Assembly: GCA_000434175.1 (NCBI GenBank)
Contig: HF999772.1
Location: 1 to 33,083 of the forward strand
Length of the DNA stretch: 33,083 nucleotides
Direction of reading: 5' to 3'
Source: Mycoplasma sp. CAG:611
GTDB lineage: Bacteria > Bacillota_I > Bacilli_A > RF39 > UBA660
Part shown: positions 7,875 through 14,816 of the stretch, one piece after another
Numbering within the stretch: position 1 is the stretch's first letter
How the letters are laid out: each line of letters starts with the position of its first letter
The notes under the pieces: generated by a model
What the model was told of the DNA's origin: nothing
The model's input: only the letters and a program-made list of their open reading frames with translations
The model's database searches: none
Program-made: the position numbers and the translations under genes

Positions 7875-8912
7875 TTATTCTTCTACTACCTCAGTAGTTT
7901 CATCAATTACTTCTTTTTTAGAATAAAAATCTCTTACTTGTTTTTCAAGTTCATCTTTTAATTTAGGGTTAGCTTTTAAATACATTTTAACATTTTCTTT
8001 ACCTTGTCCTATTTTTTCACCCTTATAAGCATACCATGCACCACTTTTATCTAAAATATTAGCATTAGCCGCTAAATCTATTATTTCACTTTCTTTTGAT
8101 ATTCCTTGACCGTACATTATTTCAACAGTAGCAGTTTTAAATGGTGGAGCAACTTTATTTTTAACAACTTTAATAACTGTTTTATTACCTACAATTGCAT
8201 CACCATTTTTAATTGATTCTGCTCTTCTTACATCAAGTCTTATTGTAGAATAAAATTTTAATGCTCTTCCTCCAGGAGTTGTTTCAGGATTTCCAAACAT
8301 TACTCCAACTTTTTCTCTTAATTGATTAATAAAAATTGCTGTTGTTTTCGTTTTATTTATTGTTCCTGAAAGTTTTCTTAAAGCCTGTGACATAAGTCTT
8401 GCTTGAAGTCCTACATGAGAATCCCCCATATCTCCATCAATTTCTGCTTGAGGTACTAATGCTGCAACTGAATCTATAACAACAATATTAACTGCTTCAC
8501 TTCTAACTAAAGCTTCACATATTTCAAGTGCTTGTTCTCCTGTATCTGGTTGAGATAATAAAAGTTCATTAATATCAACCCCTAATTTTTTAGCATAAAT
8601 AGGATCAAGTGCATGTTCTGCATCTATAAATGCTGCCCTTCCACCTTGTTTTTGTACTTCTGCAATTGCATGTAATGCTACAGTTGTTTTACCACTTGAT
8701 TCTGGTCCAAATATTTCAATTATTCTTCCTTTTGGATATCCCATAACACCAAGTGCTAAATCAAGAGCTAAGCTACCACTTGAAGTTGTTTCAACTTCCA
8801 TATGAGGATTTTCTCCTAATTTCATTATTGAACCTTTTCCAAATTGCTTTTCTATTTCTTGTAAAACCGCCTCTAAATTCTTATCTTTTTCTTTCGTTAC
8901 TTGTTTTGCCAT
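7875..8912 (-). CDS. recA: RecA recombinase
   Basis: RecA forms filaments on single-stranded DNA, drives homologous recombination and activates LexA self-cleavage. From ATG 8912 the protein has 345 residues, the usual length. It has Walker A GPESSGKTT (69-77), the FIDAEHALDP stretch, Walker B IVVIDSVAALVP, the loop around GDMGDSHVGLQARLMSQAL and the FINQLREKVGVMFGNPETT signature. The start is set by GGAGG (8920-8924) and by a promoter whose -10 lies at 8937-8942, which rules out an in-frame extension to 9008. A LexA-like operator sits just upstream of the -35 box, so SOS control is likely. It is separated from pgsA by a terminator. The cinA gene often found between pgsA and recA is absent. 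Confidence 0.97.
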   Translation of the reverse strand: MAKQVTKEKDKNLEAVLQEIEKQFGKGSIMKLGENPHMEVETTSSGSLALDLALGVMGYPKGRIIEIFGPESSGKTTVALHAIAEVQKQGGRAAFIDAEHALDPIYAKKLGVDINELLLSQPDTGEQALEICEALVRSEAVNIVVIDSVAALVPQAEIDGDMGDSHVGLQARLMSQALRKLSGTINKTKTTAIFINQLREKVGVMFGNPETTPGGRALKFYSTIRLDVRRAESIKNGDAIVGNKTVIKVVKNKVAPPFKTATVEIMYGQGISKESEIIDLAANANILDKSGAWYAYKGEKIGQGKENVKMYLKANPKLKDELEKQVRDFYSKKEVIDETTEVVEE

Positions 8913-8936
8913 AACATTTCCTCCATTCATAAATCC

Positions 8937-8965
8937 ATTATAAAATATAAAATTTAAAATGTCAA
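8937..8965 (-). promoter_or_regulatory. Consensus sigma-A promoter of recA
   Basis: On the minus strand TTGACA (8960-8965), a 17-base spacer and TATAAT (8937-8942) match the consensus in all twelve positions. Transcription would begin near 8930, close to the Shine-Dalgarno, giving a very short leader. Confidence 0.9.
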
Positions 8966-8974
8966 TACTTTTTT

Positions 8975-8988
8975 CAAACATTTGTTTG
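8975..8988. promoter_or_regulatory. Candidate LexA (SOS) box upstream of recA
   Basis: On the recA strand CAAACAAATGTTTG is an interrupted palindrome with six-base arms. It fits the Gram-positive LexA/DinR pattern CRAAC-N4-GTTYG; relative to CGAACATATGTTCG it differs by two symmetric changes and one central base. It lies 9 bases upstream of the recA -35 box. No lexA gene is visible here. Confidence 0.6.
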
Positions 8989-9035
8989 TTGATTGTTTTT
9001 TGCTTCAATTTTAACTTTTCGCCTTAAGATCAAAA

Positions 9036-9068
9036 TTAAAAATTCAAGCTGTTTTAAGCCTGAATTTT
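9036..9068 (-). terminator. Terminator after pgsA
   Basis: AAAATTCA-AGCT (9039-9050) pairs with AGCC-TGAATTTT (9057-9068) with one mismatch and a six-base loop. The minus strand continues with TTTTTAATTTT. It ends the rnpB/rodZ/pgsA transcript ahead of recA. Confidence 0.7.
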
Positions 9069-9073
9069 CAAAA

Positions 9074-9691
9074 TTACTTTTCTTCAAATTCTAAAAAAAT
9101 CATTTTTTTATTTAAATAATAATACTCACACATTGAAACAATTGACATAATTGTACCAAAATATAAGAAGAAATCACTAACCCTATAACCCCATATTTGA
9201 AATGGTAAATTATAAAAGAATGTAAGAATAATTCCTATCATTAAAGTGGCAGTTTTAATTTTACCTGATAATTTAGCTGCTTGAACTTTACCATTATTAG
9301 CACAAATCATCCTAATTGCATCAACAATAATATCTCTTACAATTATAACAACAGGAACAACAGCACTTATAAAACCTTGACAAGCAAAAATAATTAAAAC
9401 AGAATTTACTAAAACTTTATCTGCAATTGCATCAACTAATTTTCCAAAATTAGTTACTTCGTTATTTTTCCTTGCTAATTTTCCATCATAATAATCAGTA
9501 ATACTAGCTATTATAAATAATACACCACTTATTAAATATCTTAAATCTATTAAAATATTTTTAAATAAAAACTGTGGAAAATTTATTCCTACCCTATAAA
9601 AAGGAAAAATTAATAAGATTATTATAATAAGCGATAATATAAGTCTTACAAAAGTAAGTTTTGTAGGTACATTAAATTTTATTTTTTTCAT
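9074..9691 (-). CDS. pgsA: CDP-diacylglycerol-glycerol-3-phosphate 3-phosphatidyltransferase
   Basis: PgsA joins CDP-diacylglycerol and glycerol 3-phosphate to make phosphatidylglycerol phosphate, the committed step to phosphatidylglycerol. From ATG 9691 (behind GGATAGGAG) the protein has 205 residues and about five to six membrane segments. The CDP-alcohol phosphotransferase motif is complete: D-x2-DG-x2-AR-x8-G-x3-D-x3-D, read in ITDYYDGKLARKNN and FGKLVDAIADK. A longer in-frame start at 9730 would overlap rodZ and has no Shine-Dalgarno. It lies 10 bases after rodZ, as in Bacillus where the rodZ-like gene precedes pgsA. Confidence 0.93.
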   Translation of the reverse strand: MKKIKFNVPTKLTFVRLILSLIIIILLIFPFYRVGINFPQFLFKNILIDLRYLISGVLFIIASITDYYDGKLARKNNEVTNFGKLVDAIADKVLVNSVLIIFACQGFISAVVPVVIIVRDIIVDAIRMICANNGKVQAAKLSGKIKTATLMIGIILTFFYNLPFQIWGYRVSDFFLYFGTIMSIVSMCEYYYLNKKMIFLEFEEK

Positions 9692-9701
9692 ATTCTTACT
9701 C

Positions 9702-10139
9702 CTATCCAATGATAAACTTTTTAAGTACAAAAAGTATAAATAATAAAATTATTATAAAAACTACTATTATTAATATAATGTTATATTTTTTATTAAAATC
9801 TATCATTTCTTTTGTATATGGTGATTTTATCTTTTTAACAACTTTTTCTTTATTTGTCTTTTCTAATCTTTCTTTTATATCATTAATACTTATTTTAGAA
9901 GTTTTTTCAAATAAATAATCATTATATTCATCCATTATTTTTTCTGTATCAAGTCCTAAATATTTAGAATAACTTTCAATAGTATCTTTTATTTCCAAAA
10001 TATCTTTAAATACTTTAGCATTTCCTTCTTCTAAGTTTTCAAGTAATACTTCTTTTATTCCTAAATCTTTAGAAACTTCTTCTAAAGTAATTCCTATTTC
10101 TTCTCGTTTTTCTTTAAACGATTCTCCAATTTCTTTCAA
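9702..10139 (-). CDS. rodZ: RodZ-like HTH membrane protein, short form
   Basis: RodZ links the MreB cytoskeleton to elongation machinery. This 145-residue copy has the N-terminal helix-turn-helix (about 1-75: LKEKREEIGITLEEVSKDL-like pattern, YSKYLGLD), a basic linker ending KKIKSPYTKEMIDFNKKY, and one membrane segment (about 119-142). Nothing follows the membrane span except three or four residues, so the extracellular domain of full RodZ is missing. Start is TTG 10139-10137 with AGAGGTG five bases upstream. It begins about 25 bases past the 3' end of the RNase P RNA with no terminator between them. Whether MreB is present cannot be seen here. Confidence 0.85.
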   Translation of the reverse strand: MKEIGESFKEKREEIGITLEEVSKDLGIKEVLLENLEEGNAKVFKDILEIKDTIESYSKYLGLDTEKIMDEYNDYLFEKTSKISINDIKERLEKTNKEKVVKKIKSPYTKEMIDFNKKYNIILIIVVFIIILLFILFVLKKFIIG

Positions 10140-10163
10140 AATAACACCTCTATTTATTTAATA

Positions 10164-10508
10164 ATAACATTTAATAAGCCATGTTCTGTACCTTAAAGGT
10201 GGCAAACATTTATCTATCTTTCGATCTCTAAATCAGTTTTTATTTCCTATTAGAACTCCCCTACCATAATTTGGGTTTCTCGCTTGTGGGGTTTACTTCG
10301 TTCCACTTTTATTATTTCTAATAAATTCGTCACTATAGCACTTTACAAAAAAGACACCATATCAAAAGACTTAGGTTTCCTTTTAAGCCGTTAGATTACT
10401 CTACCTTAAGTTATTTATTCCTTAAGCACAAACACTAAAAGCATTTCAGCTTTTGCGAGCATGGACTTTCCTCTATATAATAATTATACAGCGTTTGCCT
10501 AAAATATT
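10164..10508 (-). ncRNA. rnpB: RNase P RNA (class B-like)
   Basis: This is the catalytic RNA of RNase P, which matures tRNA 5' ends. On the minus strand the 5' part carries the diagnostic GAGGAAAGTCCATGCTCGC and the 3' part ACAGAACATGGCTTAT. Helix P2 is visible as GGCAAAC (near 10493-10499) pairing with GTTTGCC (near 10207-10213). P1 is a weak AT helix formed by AATATTT (5' end, about 10508) and AAATGTT (3' end, about 10165). The ends are estimated from P1. The form CCATGCTCGC is typical of Bacillus-type RNase P RNA. The gene lies between gpsB and rodZ; gpsB next to rnpB is the Bacillus order. Confidence 0.95.
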
Positions 10509-10509
10509 A

Positions 10510-10845
10510 TTACTCTTTATCTTCTTTTTCACTACCATATATAACTTTTTCTAAATTAGATAATCTTTTTAATACATCTAAATTATTTGAGTTATTTGGA
10601 CTAGCTTTAGCTATTTCTGTTTGAATAGATGCATCTCTTAAATCTTGTTTTAATTTAAGTATTTCATCATTTAATTTTTGATTTTCTTTAGATAGTTGCT
10701 CAATTATTTTAATAAAAGTTTCATAATCTTGAATAATTAAATCAAGATATTGGTCTACTTCTTTTAATCTATAACCTCTAGTATCTATTTTAAATTCTTT
10801 TTCAAGTATTTCATTAGCAGTTAAATTCAAATTATTTTGAAACAT
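10510..10845 (-). CDS. gpsB: Cell division and elongation regulator GpsB
   Basis: GpsB is a short DivIVA relative that binds class A PBPs and shuttles them between side wall and septum. From ATG 10845 the protein has 111 residues. The N-terminal domain has the family core: LTANEILEKEFKIDTRGYR, then EVDQYLDLIIQDYETF, followed by a coiled coil and a short C-terminal helix ending LSNLEKVIYG. A TTG at 10857 is also in frame but sits too close to AAGGA; the ATG has GGTGA five bases upstream. PBP1A, its usual partner, is encoded just across the divergent gap. The stop codon is directly next to the 5' end of rnpB, so gpsB and rnpB are very probably one transcript. Confidence 0.92.
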   Translation of the reverse strand: MFQNNLNLTANEILEKEFKIDTRGYRLKEVDQYLDLIIQDYETFIKIIEQLSKENQKLNDEILKLKQDLRDASIQTEIAKASPNNSNNLDVLKRLSNLEKVIYGSEKEDKE

Positions 10846-10871
10846 ACACTTCACCAATCCTTACATACTAT

Positions 10872-10900
10872 ATTTTAAGAAAAAAAAAGAATTTTGTCAA
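10872..10900 (-). promoter_or_regulatory. Promoter of gpsB-rnpB
   Basis: On the minus strand TTGACA (10895-10900) and TAAAAT (10872-10877) are 17 bases apart. The spacer contains nine T in a row. It is the only strong promoter I see for gpsB, rnpB, rodZ and pgsA. Confidence 0.75.
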
Positions 10901-10915
10901 TTGTATTAACATAAC

Positions 10916-11023
10916 TTATTTCTTTTTTAGTTCATTTAAATGATAAATATTTAATTTTAACCTAGTATATCTTGTTTTACTTAATAAATCATTAAATACC
11001 AAACTTACATAATCATTATTCAT
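10916..11023 (-). CDS. Possible small basic protein (35 aa)
   Basis: ATG 11023 follows AGAGGAATTTT, a good Shine-Dalgarno with correct spacing, and the frame ends at TAA 10916-10918. The peptide MNNDYVSLVFNDLLSKTRYT continues with a basic tail ending NELKKK. I do not recognise it. It fills most of the 340-base gap between gpsB and recU, a place where Bacillus carries small genes of its own. Translation is supported only by the Shine-Dalgarno and position; it could also be chance. Confidence 0.5.
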   Translation of the reverse strand: MNNDYVSLVFNDLLSKTRYTRLKLNIYHLNELKKK

Positions 11024-11152
11024 AAAATTCCTCTTTTCATTCTTTCTATAAATAATATACTACAAAATATAAATATTTCATTATATTCGACAAAAGATAT
11101 CAAATTATGTTAAATATAATAAAAAAGAATAGAAAAATTATTACTTTTATAG

Positions 11153-11158
11153 TATAAT
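11153..11158 (+). promoter_or_regulatory. -10 element upstream of recU
   Basis: TATAAT lies 28 bases before the recU ATG. The expected -35 position (11130-11135, TAGAAA) is poor, so the promoter is only partly supported. Confidence 0.45.
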
Positions 11159-11185
11159 TTTAATATAAACAAGAAGGGAAATAAT

Positions 11186-11761
11186 ATGAATATAAAATAT
11201 CCTAAAGGAACAATTAAAAATAAAGAGGTTAAAAAAGTTAAAACATATGGTAATCGTGGAATGACTTTAGAAGATGATTTAAACCTAACAAATAATTATT
11301 ACTTGGAAAATAATATTGCAATAATTCATAAAAAACCTACACCAATTCAAGTAACTAAAACATCTTTAAACAAAATAACACTTGCCTATTTTAAAGAACC
11401 CTCAACAACGGATTACAATGGCCTTTATAAAGGAAAATATATTGATTTTGAAGCAAAAGAAACTACTTCTAAAACAAGTTTTCCATTAGAAAATATTCAT
11501 AAACATCAAATAAACCATATTAAAAAGGTTTATGAACATAATGGTATATGTTTTATTATAGTAAGATTTAATAATTTAAATATAACATATCTATTATTTG
11601 CAAAAGACTTTTTAGAATTTTTAAATAATAATACTAGAAAATCTATTCCTCTTGCTTATTTTAAAGACAAAGGTCATAAAATAAATTTTAATTTAAATCC
11701 TAGATTAGATTATTTGAAAATAATTGATGAATTTGGAGGTATTTATGAAAAAAACAGTTAA
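11186..11761 (+). CDS. recU: Holliday junction resolvase RecU
   Basis: RecU cuts four-way junctions during recombination repair and chromosome segregation. This 191-residue protein has the family start YGNRGMTLEDDLNLTNNYY, the Lys-Pro region HKKPTPIQV, and the metal-binding nuclease core TTDYNGLYKGKYIDFEAKET with Asp76, Asp87, Glu89 and Lys91. FKDKGHKINFNLNPRLDYL near the end is also typical. GAAGGGA precedes the ATG. It overlaps the PBP1A start by 17 bases, the same recU-ponA pairing as in Bacillus, so translation is probably coupled. It is divergent from gpsB. Confidence 0.95.
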   Translation: MNIKYPKGTIKNKEVKKVKTYGNRGMTLEDDLNLTNNYYLENNIAIIHKKPTPIQVTKTSLNKITLAYFKEPSTTDYNGLYKGKYIDFEAKETTSKTSFPLENIHKHQINHIKKVYEHNGICFIIVRFNNLNITYLLFAKDFLEFLNNNTRKSIPLAYFKDKGHKINFNLNPRLDYLKIIDEFGGIYEKNS

Positions 11762-14720
11762 TAATGAAAAAAAAGATAAAAATATTAAAAGAAAAATTAA
11801 TATTAATTTTAAAGAAAAGTTTAAATTTAAACCTATAAAGAAAAAAGATAATAAAAAAATTAATATTAATGATATAAAAGAAGAAGAAATTGAAAATATC
11901 GATAATTTAGAAGGGACAATGGCTAAGATGAAAAAAGTATCAGTCAAAAAGAAAAAGAAGAAAGTATTAAAAAAACCAAATGAAAATTTTAAAGGGAAAA
12001 AAGTTGATAAGTTATTTATATTAATTTTACTTGCTTTAATAGTATTAATATTTGGTATTTGTTATATACTTTTTGGCAAATTAATTTCTTTCGTAATGAC
12101 ATTTTTATTTATTGTTATTATGATTTTTACACAGATACTTGATAATACTGCTAGAGATAGTAAAATAAGAAAGATAATAAAAACAATTGTTATTGTTGGA
12201 ATCGTTTTTTGTATCGTAGGTGTTGTTTTAATGACTGCTTTCTTTATTTATATTGCTGCTAAAGCACCCGAATTTGATTTAGAAAAATTCGAGAGAAATG
12301 AAACAACCCTTATTTATGATAATAAAAATGAACTTAAAGCAACACTTGGAGAAGAAAAACGTGAAAAAGTTACATACGATGAAATACCTGAAGTATTAAT
12401 AAATGCAATTATTGCAACCGAAGACTCAAGATTTTTCCAACATAATGGATTTGATGCTCCAAGATTTATAAAAGCAGCAATCGGACAAGTTTTAGGTCGT
12501 GGTGGTGGTGGTGCTTCTACTTTAACAATGCAAGTATCAAAAAATAACCTTACTAACTCTGATGTTAGTATAACTCGTAAATTTACAGATATATATTTAT
12601 CTATATTTAAGATAGAAAAAAATCTTTCTAAGCAACAAATAATTGAATATTATGTAAATAATCCTTATTTAGGTAATTATTCATATGGAATAGAACAAGC
12701 ATCTTTATCTTATTTTAATAAACATGCTTATGAACTTAACTTAGCTGAAGCATCATTAATCGCAGGGTTATTTCAAGCACCTGGAGATTATGATCCAACT
12801 GTAAATCCAGAATATGCTAAAGAAAGAAGAGAAACCGTTTTAAATTTAATGGTTAGACACGGATATATAACAAAAGAAGAAGCTGAAATTGCTAATAATA
12901 TATCAATTGAATCAATTTTAAATGCTAATTCTAATTCTACTAGTATTTATCAAGGATATATTGATTACGTTGTAAAAGAAGCTATTAAAAAAACTGGACT
13001 TGACCCATATTTTTATCCAATGGAAATATATACTAATATGGATACTAAAAAACAAGAAGGCGTTAATAATGTAATGAATGAAAAAACATATACATGGCCT
13101 AAAAATAAACCTACTCTTCAAGCAGGAGTTGCAGCAGTTGAATCAACATCAGGAAAGATTTTAGCAATAGGTTCTGCAAGAAATAGAAAAGGTGAAAGAG
13201 TTTTAAGTTATGCAACTGATATAAATAAACAAATAGGTTCTACTGCTAAACCATTATTCGATTATGGTCCTGGTATGGAATATAATAACTGGAGTACATA
13301 TACAATTTTCAAAGATGAAGTATATTCTTATACAGGTGGTGGTGTTATGAAAAACTACGACTTTAGATATCTAGGAGATATTACTTTAAGATATGCCCTT
13401 AGCGATTCAAGAAATGTTCCTGCTTTAAAAGCCTTCCAACAAGTAGATAATAAAAAAATATACGAGTTTGTAACATCCCTTGGAATTGTACCTGAAACAA
13501 CTGAAGGAAGCACATATTTACATGAAGCACATTCAATCGGAGCATTTAATGGTTCTAACCCACTTACTATGGCAGGAGCTTATCAAGCATTCTCTAATGG
13601 TGGATATTTCTATGAACCTTATTCAATTAATAAAATTATATTAAGAGATACTGGCGAAACATTTAACTATTCATCAGATAAAACAAAAGCAATGAGTGAC
13701 TCAACAGCTTATATGATTACTGATGTATTAAAAGATGTTGCAGTTCAAATAGGAGTTAGAGGAGCAGCTGGCACTCCCGTTGCCTTAAAAACAGGTACTA
13801 CAAACTACGATAGTAAAACAAGTCAACAAATGGGATATCCAAGCTCTGCAGCTCCAGATGGATGGATTGTTGGATATACGCCAAATATAGTCATGGCAAT
13901 GTGGACTGGATTTGATACGAATACTAAGGGAGAATATTTAACAAGTAATCAAATGACTTCTCATCGTAATGCCTTATATAGAGCACTTGCTAAAGCAGTA
14001 TTTGATCGAACAGGACAAGATTTTAAACGTCCTTCAAGTGTTATTTCTGTAGCAATTGAAAAAGGAACAAACCCAGGACTTCTTCCTAGTGAAAATACAC
14101 CAAGCAATATGAAAGTTACAGAATTATTTAAACGAGGAACAGAGCCAACTGATATTTCAAATGCTTATATTTCATTAGAAAATGTAACTGGTCTAACTTC
14201 AAATTATGCAGATGGTAAAATAACATTAACTTGGAATAATGTTGAAATTAAAACATTAAATAAAGGTGAAGAAGAAAGATTCGGTAATTTTGGTTATAAA
14301 ATATTTGTAGATGGAAAATATGTAGGATTTACAAAAGACACTACCTACTCTATTGAAACTGATAATCAATATGCAACTTACAAAGTATGTACTGCTTATG
14401 AAAAAATAAATACAAATATAGCAAGTGGCGAATCAATTACAATATCTCCAGATGTATCATTCGAATACTTTGGAAATGATGTTACCCTTCACATTGGAGA
14501 TTCATATGTTGAAGATAAACTAGAAAATATTATTAAAGTTTATTTAGAAGGTAAAAATATAACAAAAGATTCTACAATAACAATAAAAATGTTAAATGCT
14601 AATAATGAAGTAGTTGAAACAATTGATACAACAAAGATTGCAACATTTAAAATTGAATATCATGTAAAATATAAAAATGCAAGTAAAACATTTACAAAAA
14701 ATATAACAGTTCTAGAATAA
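11745..14720 (+). CDS. ponA: Class A penicillin-binding protein PBP1A
   Basis: This bifunctional enzyme polymerises and cross-links peptidoglycan. The start is ATG 11745 behind TTTGGAGGT (11732-11740), giving 991 residues. Order: a Lys-rich cytoplasmic tail (1-88), three predicted membrane segments (about 89-110, 113-130, 145-172) instead of the usual one, glycosyltransferase family 51 domain with catalytic Glu226 in ATEDSRFFQHNGFD, transpeptidase domain with Ser499-Lys502 (GSTAKP), Ser555-Arg-Asn557 and Lys682-Thr-Gly684. After about residue 800 there is a beta-rich tail: a fibronectin III-like stretch (GKITLTWNNVEI, FGYKIFVDGKYVGF) and a last Ig-like segment. It overlaps recU by 17 bases. 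GpsB, encoded nearby, is its expected partner. Confidence 0.95.
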   Translation: MKKTVNNEKKDKNIKRKININFKEKFKFKPIKKKDNKKININDIKEEEIENIDNLEGTMAKMKKVSVKKKKKKVLKKPNENFKGKKVDKLFILILLALIVLIFGICYILFGKLISFVMTFLFIVIMIFTQILDNTARDSKIRKIIKTIVIVGIVFCIVGVVLMTAFFIYIAAKAPEFDLEKFERNETTLIYDNKNELKATLGEEKREKVTYDEIPEVLINAIIATEDSRFFQHNGFDAPRFIKAAIGQVLGRGGGGASTLTMQVSKNNLTNSDVSITRKFTDIYLSIFKIEKNLSKQQIIEYYVNNPYLGNYSYGIEQASLSYFNKHAYELNLAEASLIAGLFQAPGDYDPTVNPEYAKERRETVLNLMVRHGYITKEEAEIANNISIESILNANSNSTSIYQGYIDYVVKEAIKKTGLDPYFYPMEIYTNMDTKKQEGVNNVMNEKTYTWPKNKPTLQAGVAAVESTSGKILAIGSARNRKGERVLSYATDINKQIGSTAKPLFDYGPGMEYNNWSTYTIFKDEVYSYTGGGVMKNYDFRYLGDITLRYALSDSRNVPALKAFQQVDNKKIYEFVTSLGIVPETTEGSTYLHEAHSIGAFNGSNPLTMAGAYQAFSNGGYFYEPYSINKIILRDTGETFNYSSDKTKAMSDSTAYMITDVLKDVAVQIGVRGAAGTPVALKTGTTNYDSKTSQQMGYPSSAAPDGWIVGYTPNIVMAMWTGFDTNTKGEYLTSNQMTSHRNALYRALAKAVFDRTGQDFKRPSSVISVAIEKGTNPGLLPSENTPSNMKVTELFKRGTEPTDISNAYISLENVTGLTSNYADGKITLTWNNVEIKTLNKGEEERFGNFGYKIFVDGKYVGFTKDTTYSIETDNQYATYKVCTAYEKINTNIASGESITISPDVSFEYFGNDVTLHIGDSYVEDKLENIIKVYLEGKNITKDSTITIKMLNANNEVVETIDTTKIATFKIEYHVKYKNASKTFTKNITVLE

Positions 14721-14749
14721 AAGTCATGACAAATGGCTTTTATTTTTTT
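14719..14749 (+). terminator. Terminator after PBP1A
   Basis: AAAAGTCAT (14719-14727) pairs with ATGGCTTTT (14733-14741) with one G-T pair, loop GACAA, followed by ATTTTTTT. The first bases overlap the stop codon. Confidence 0.8.
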
Positions 14750-14758
14750 ATTTAAATA

Positions 14759-14787
14759 TTGATGTATTAAAATAATTATTGTATAAT
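14759..14787 (+). promoter_or_regulatory. Promoter of the LCP gene
   Basis: TTGATG (14759-14764) and TATAAT (14782-14787) are separated by 17 bases, about 30 bases upstream of the TTG start. Confidence 0.7.
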
Positions 14788-14816
14788 TAATGTATATTTA
14801 ATAAGGAGTGATTATT

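Noticed and set aside
8913..9008. Longer N-terminus for RecA starting at 9008
   Set aside because: The extension covers the LexA-like box and promoter and lacks similarity to RecA; ATG 8912 has GGAGG upstream.
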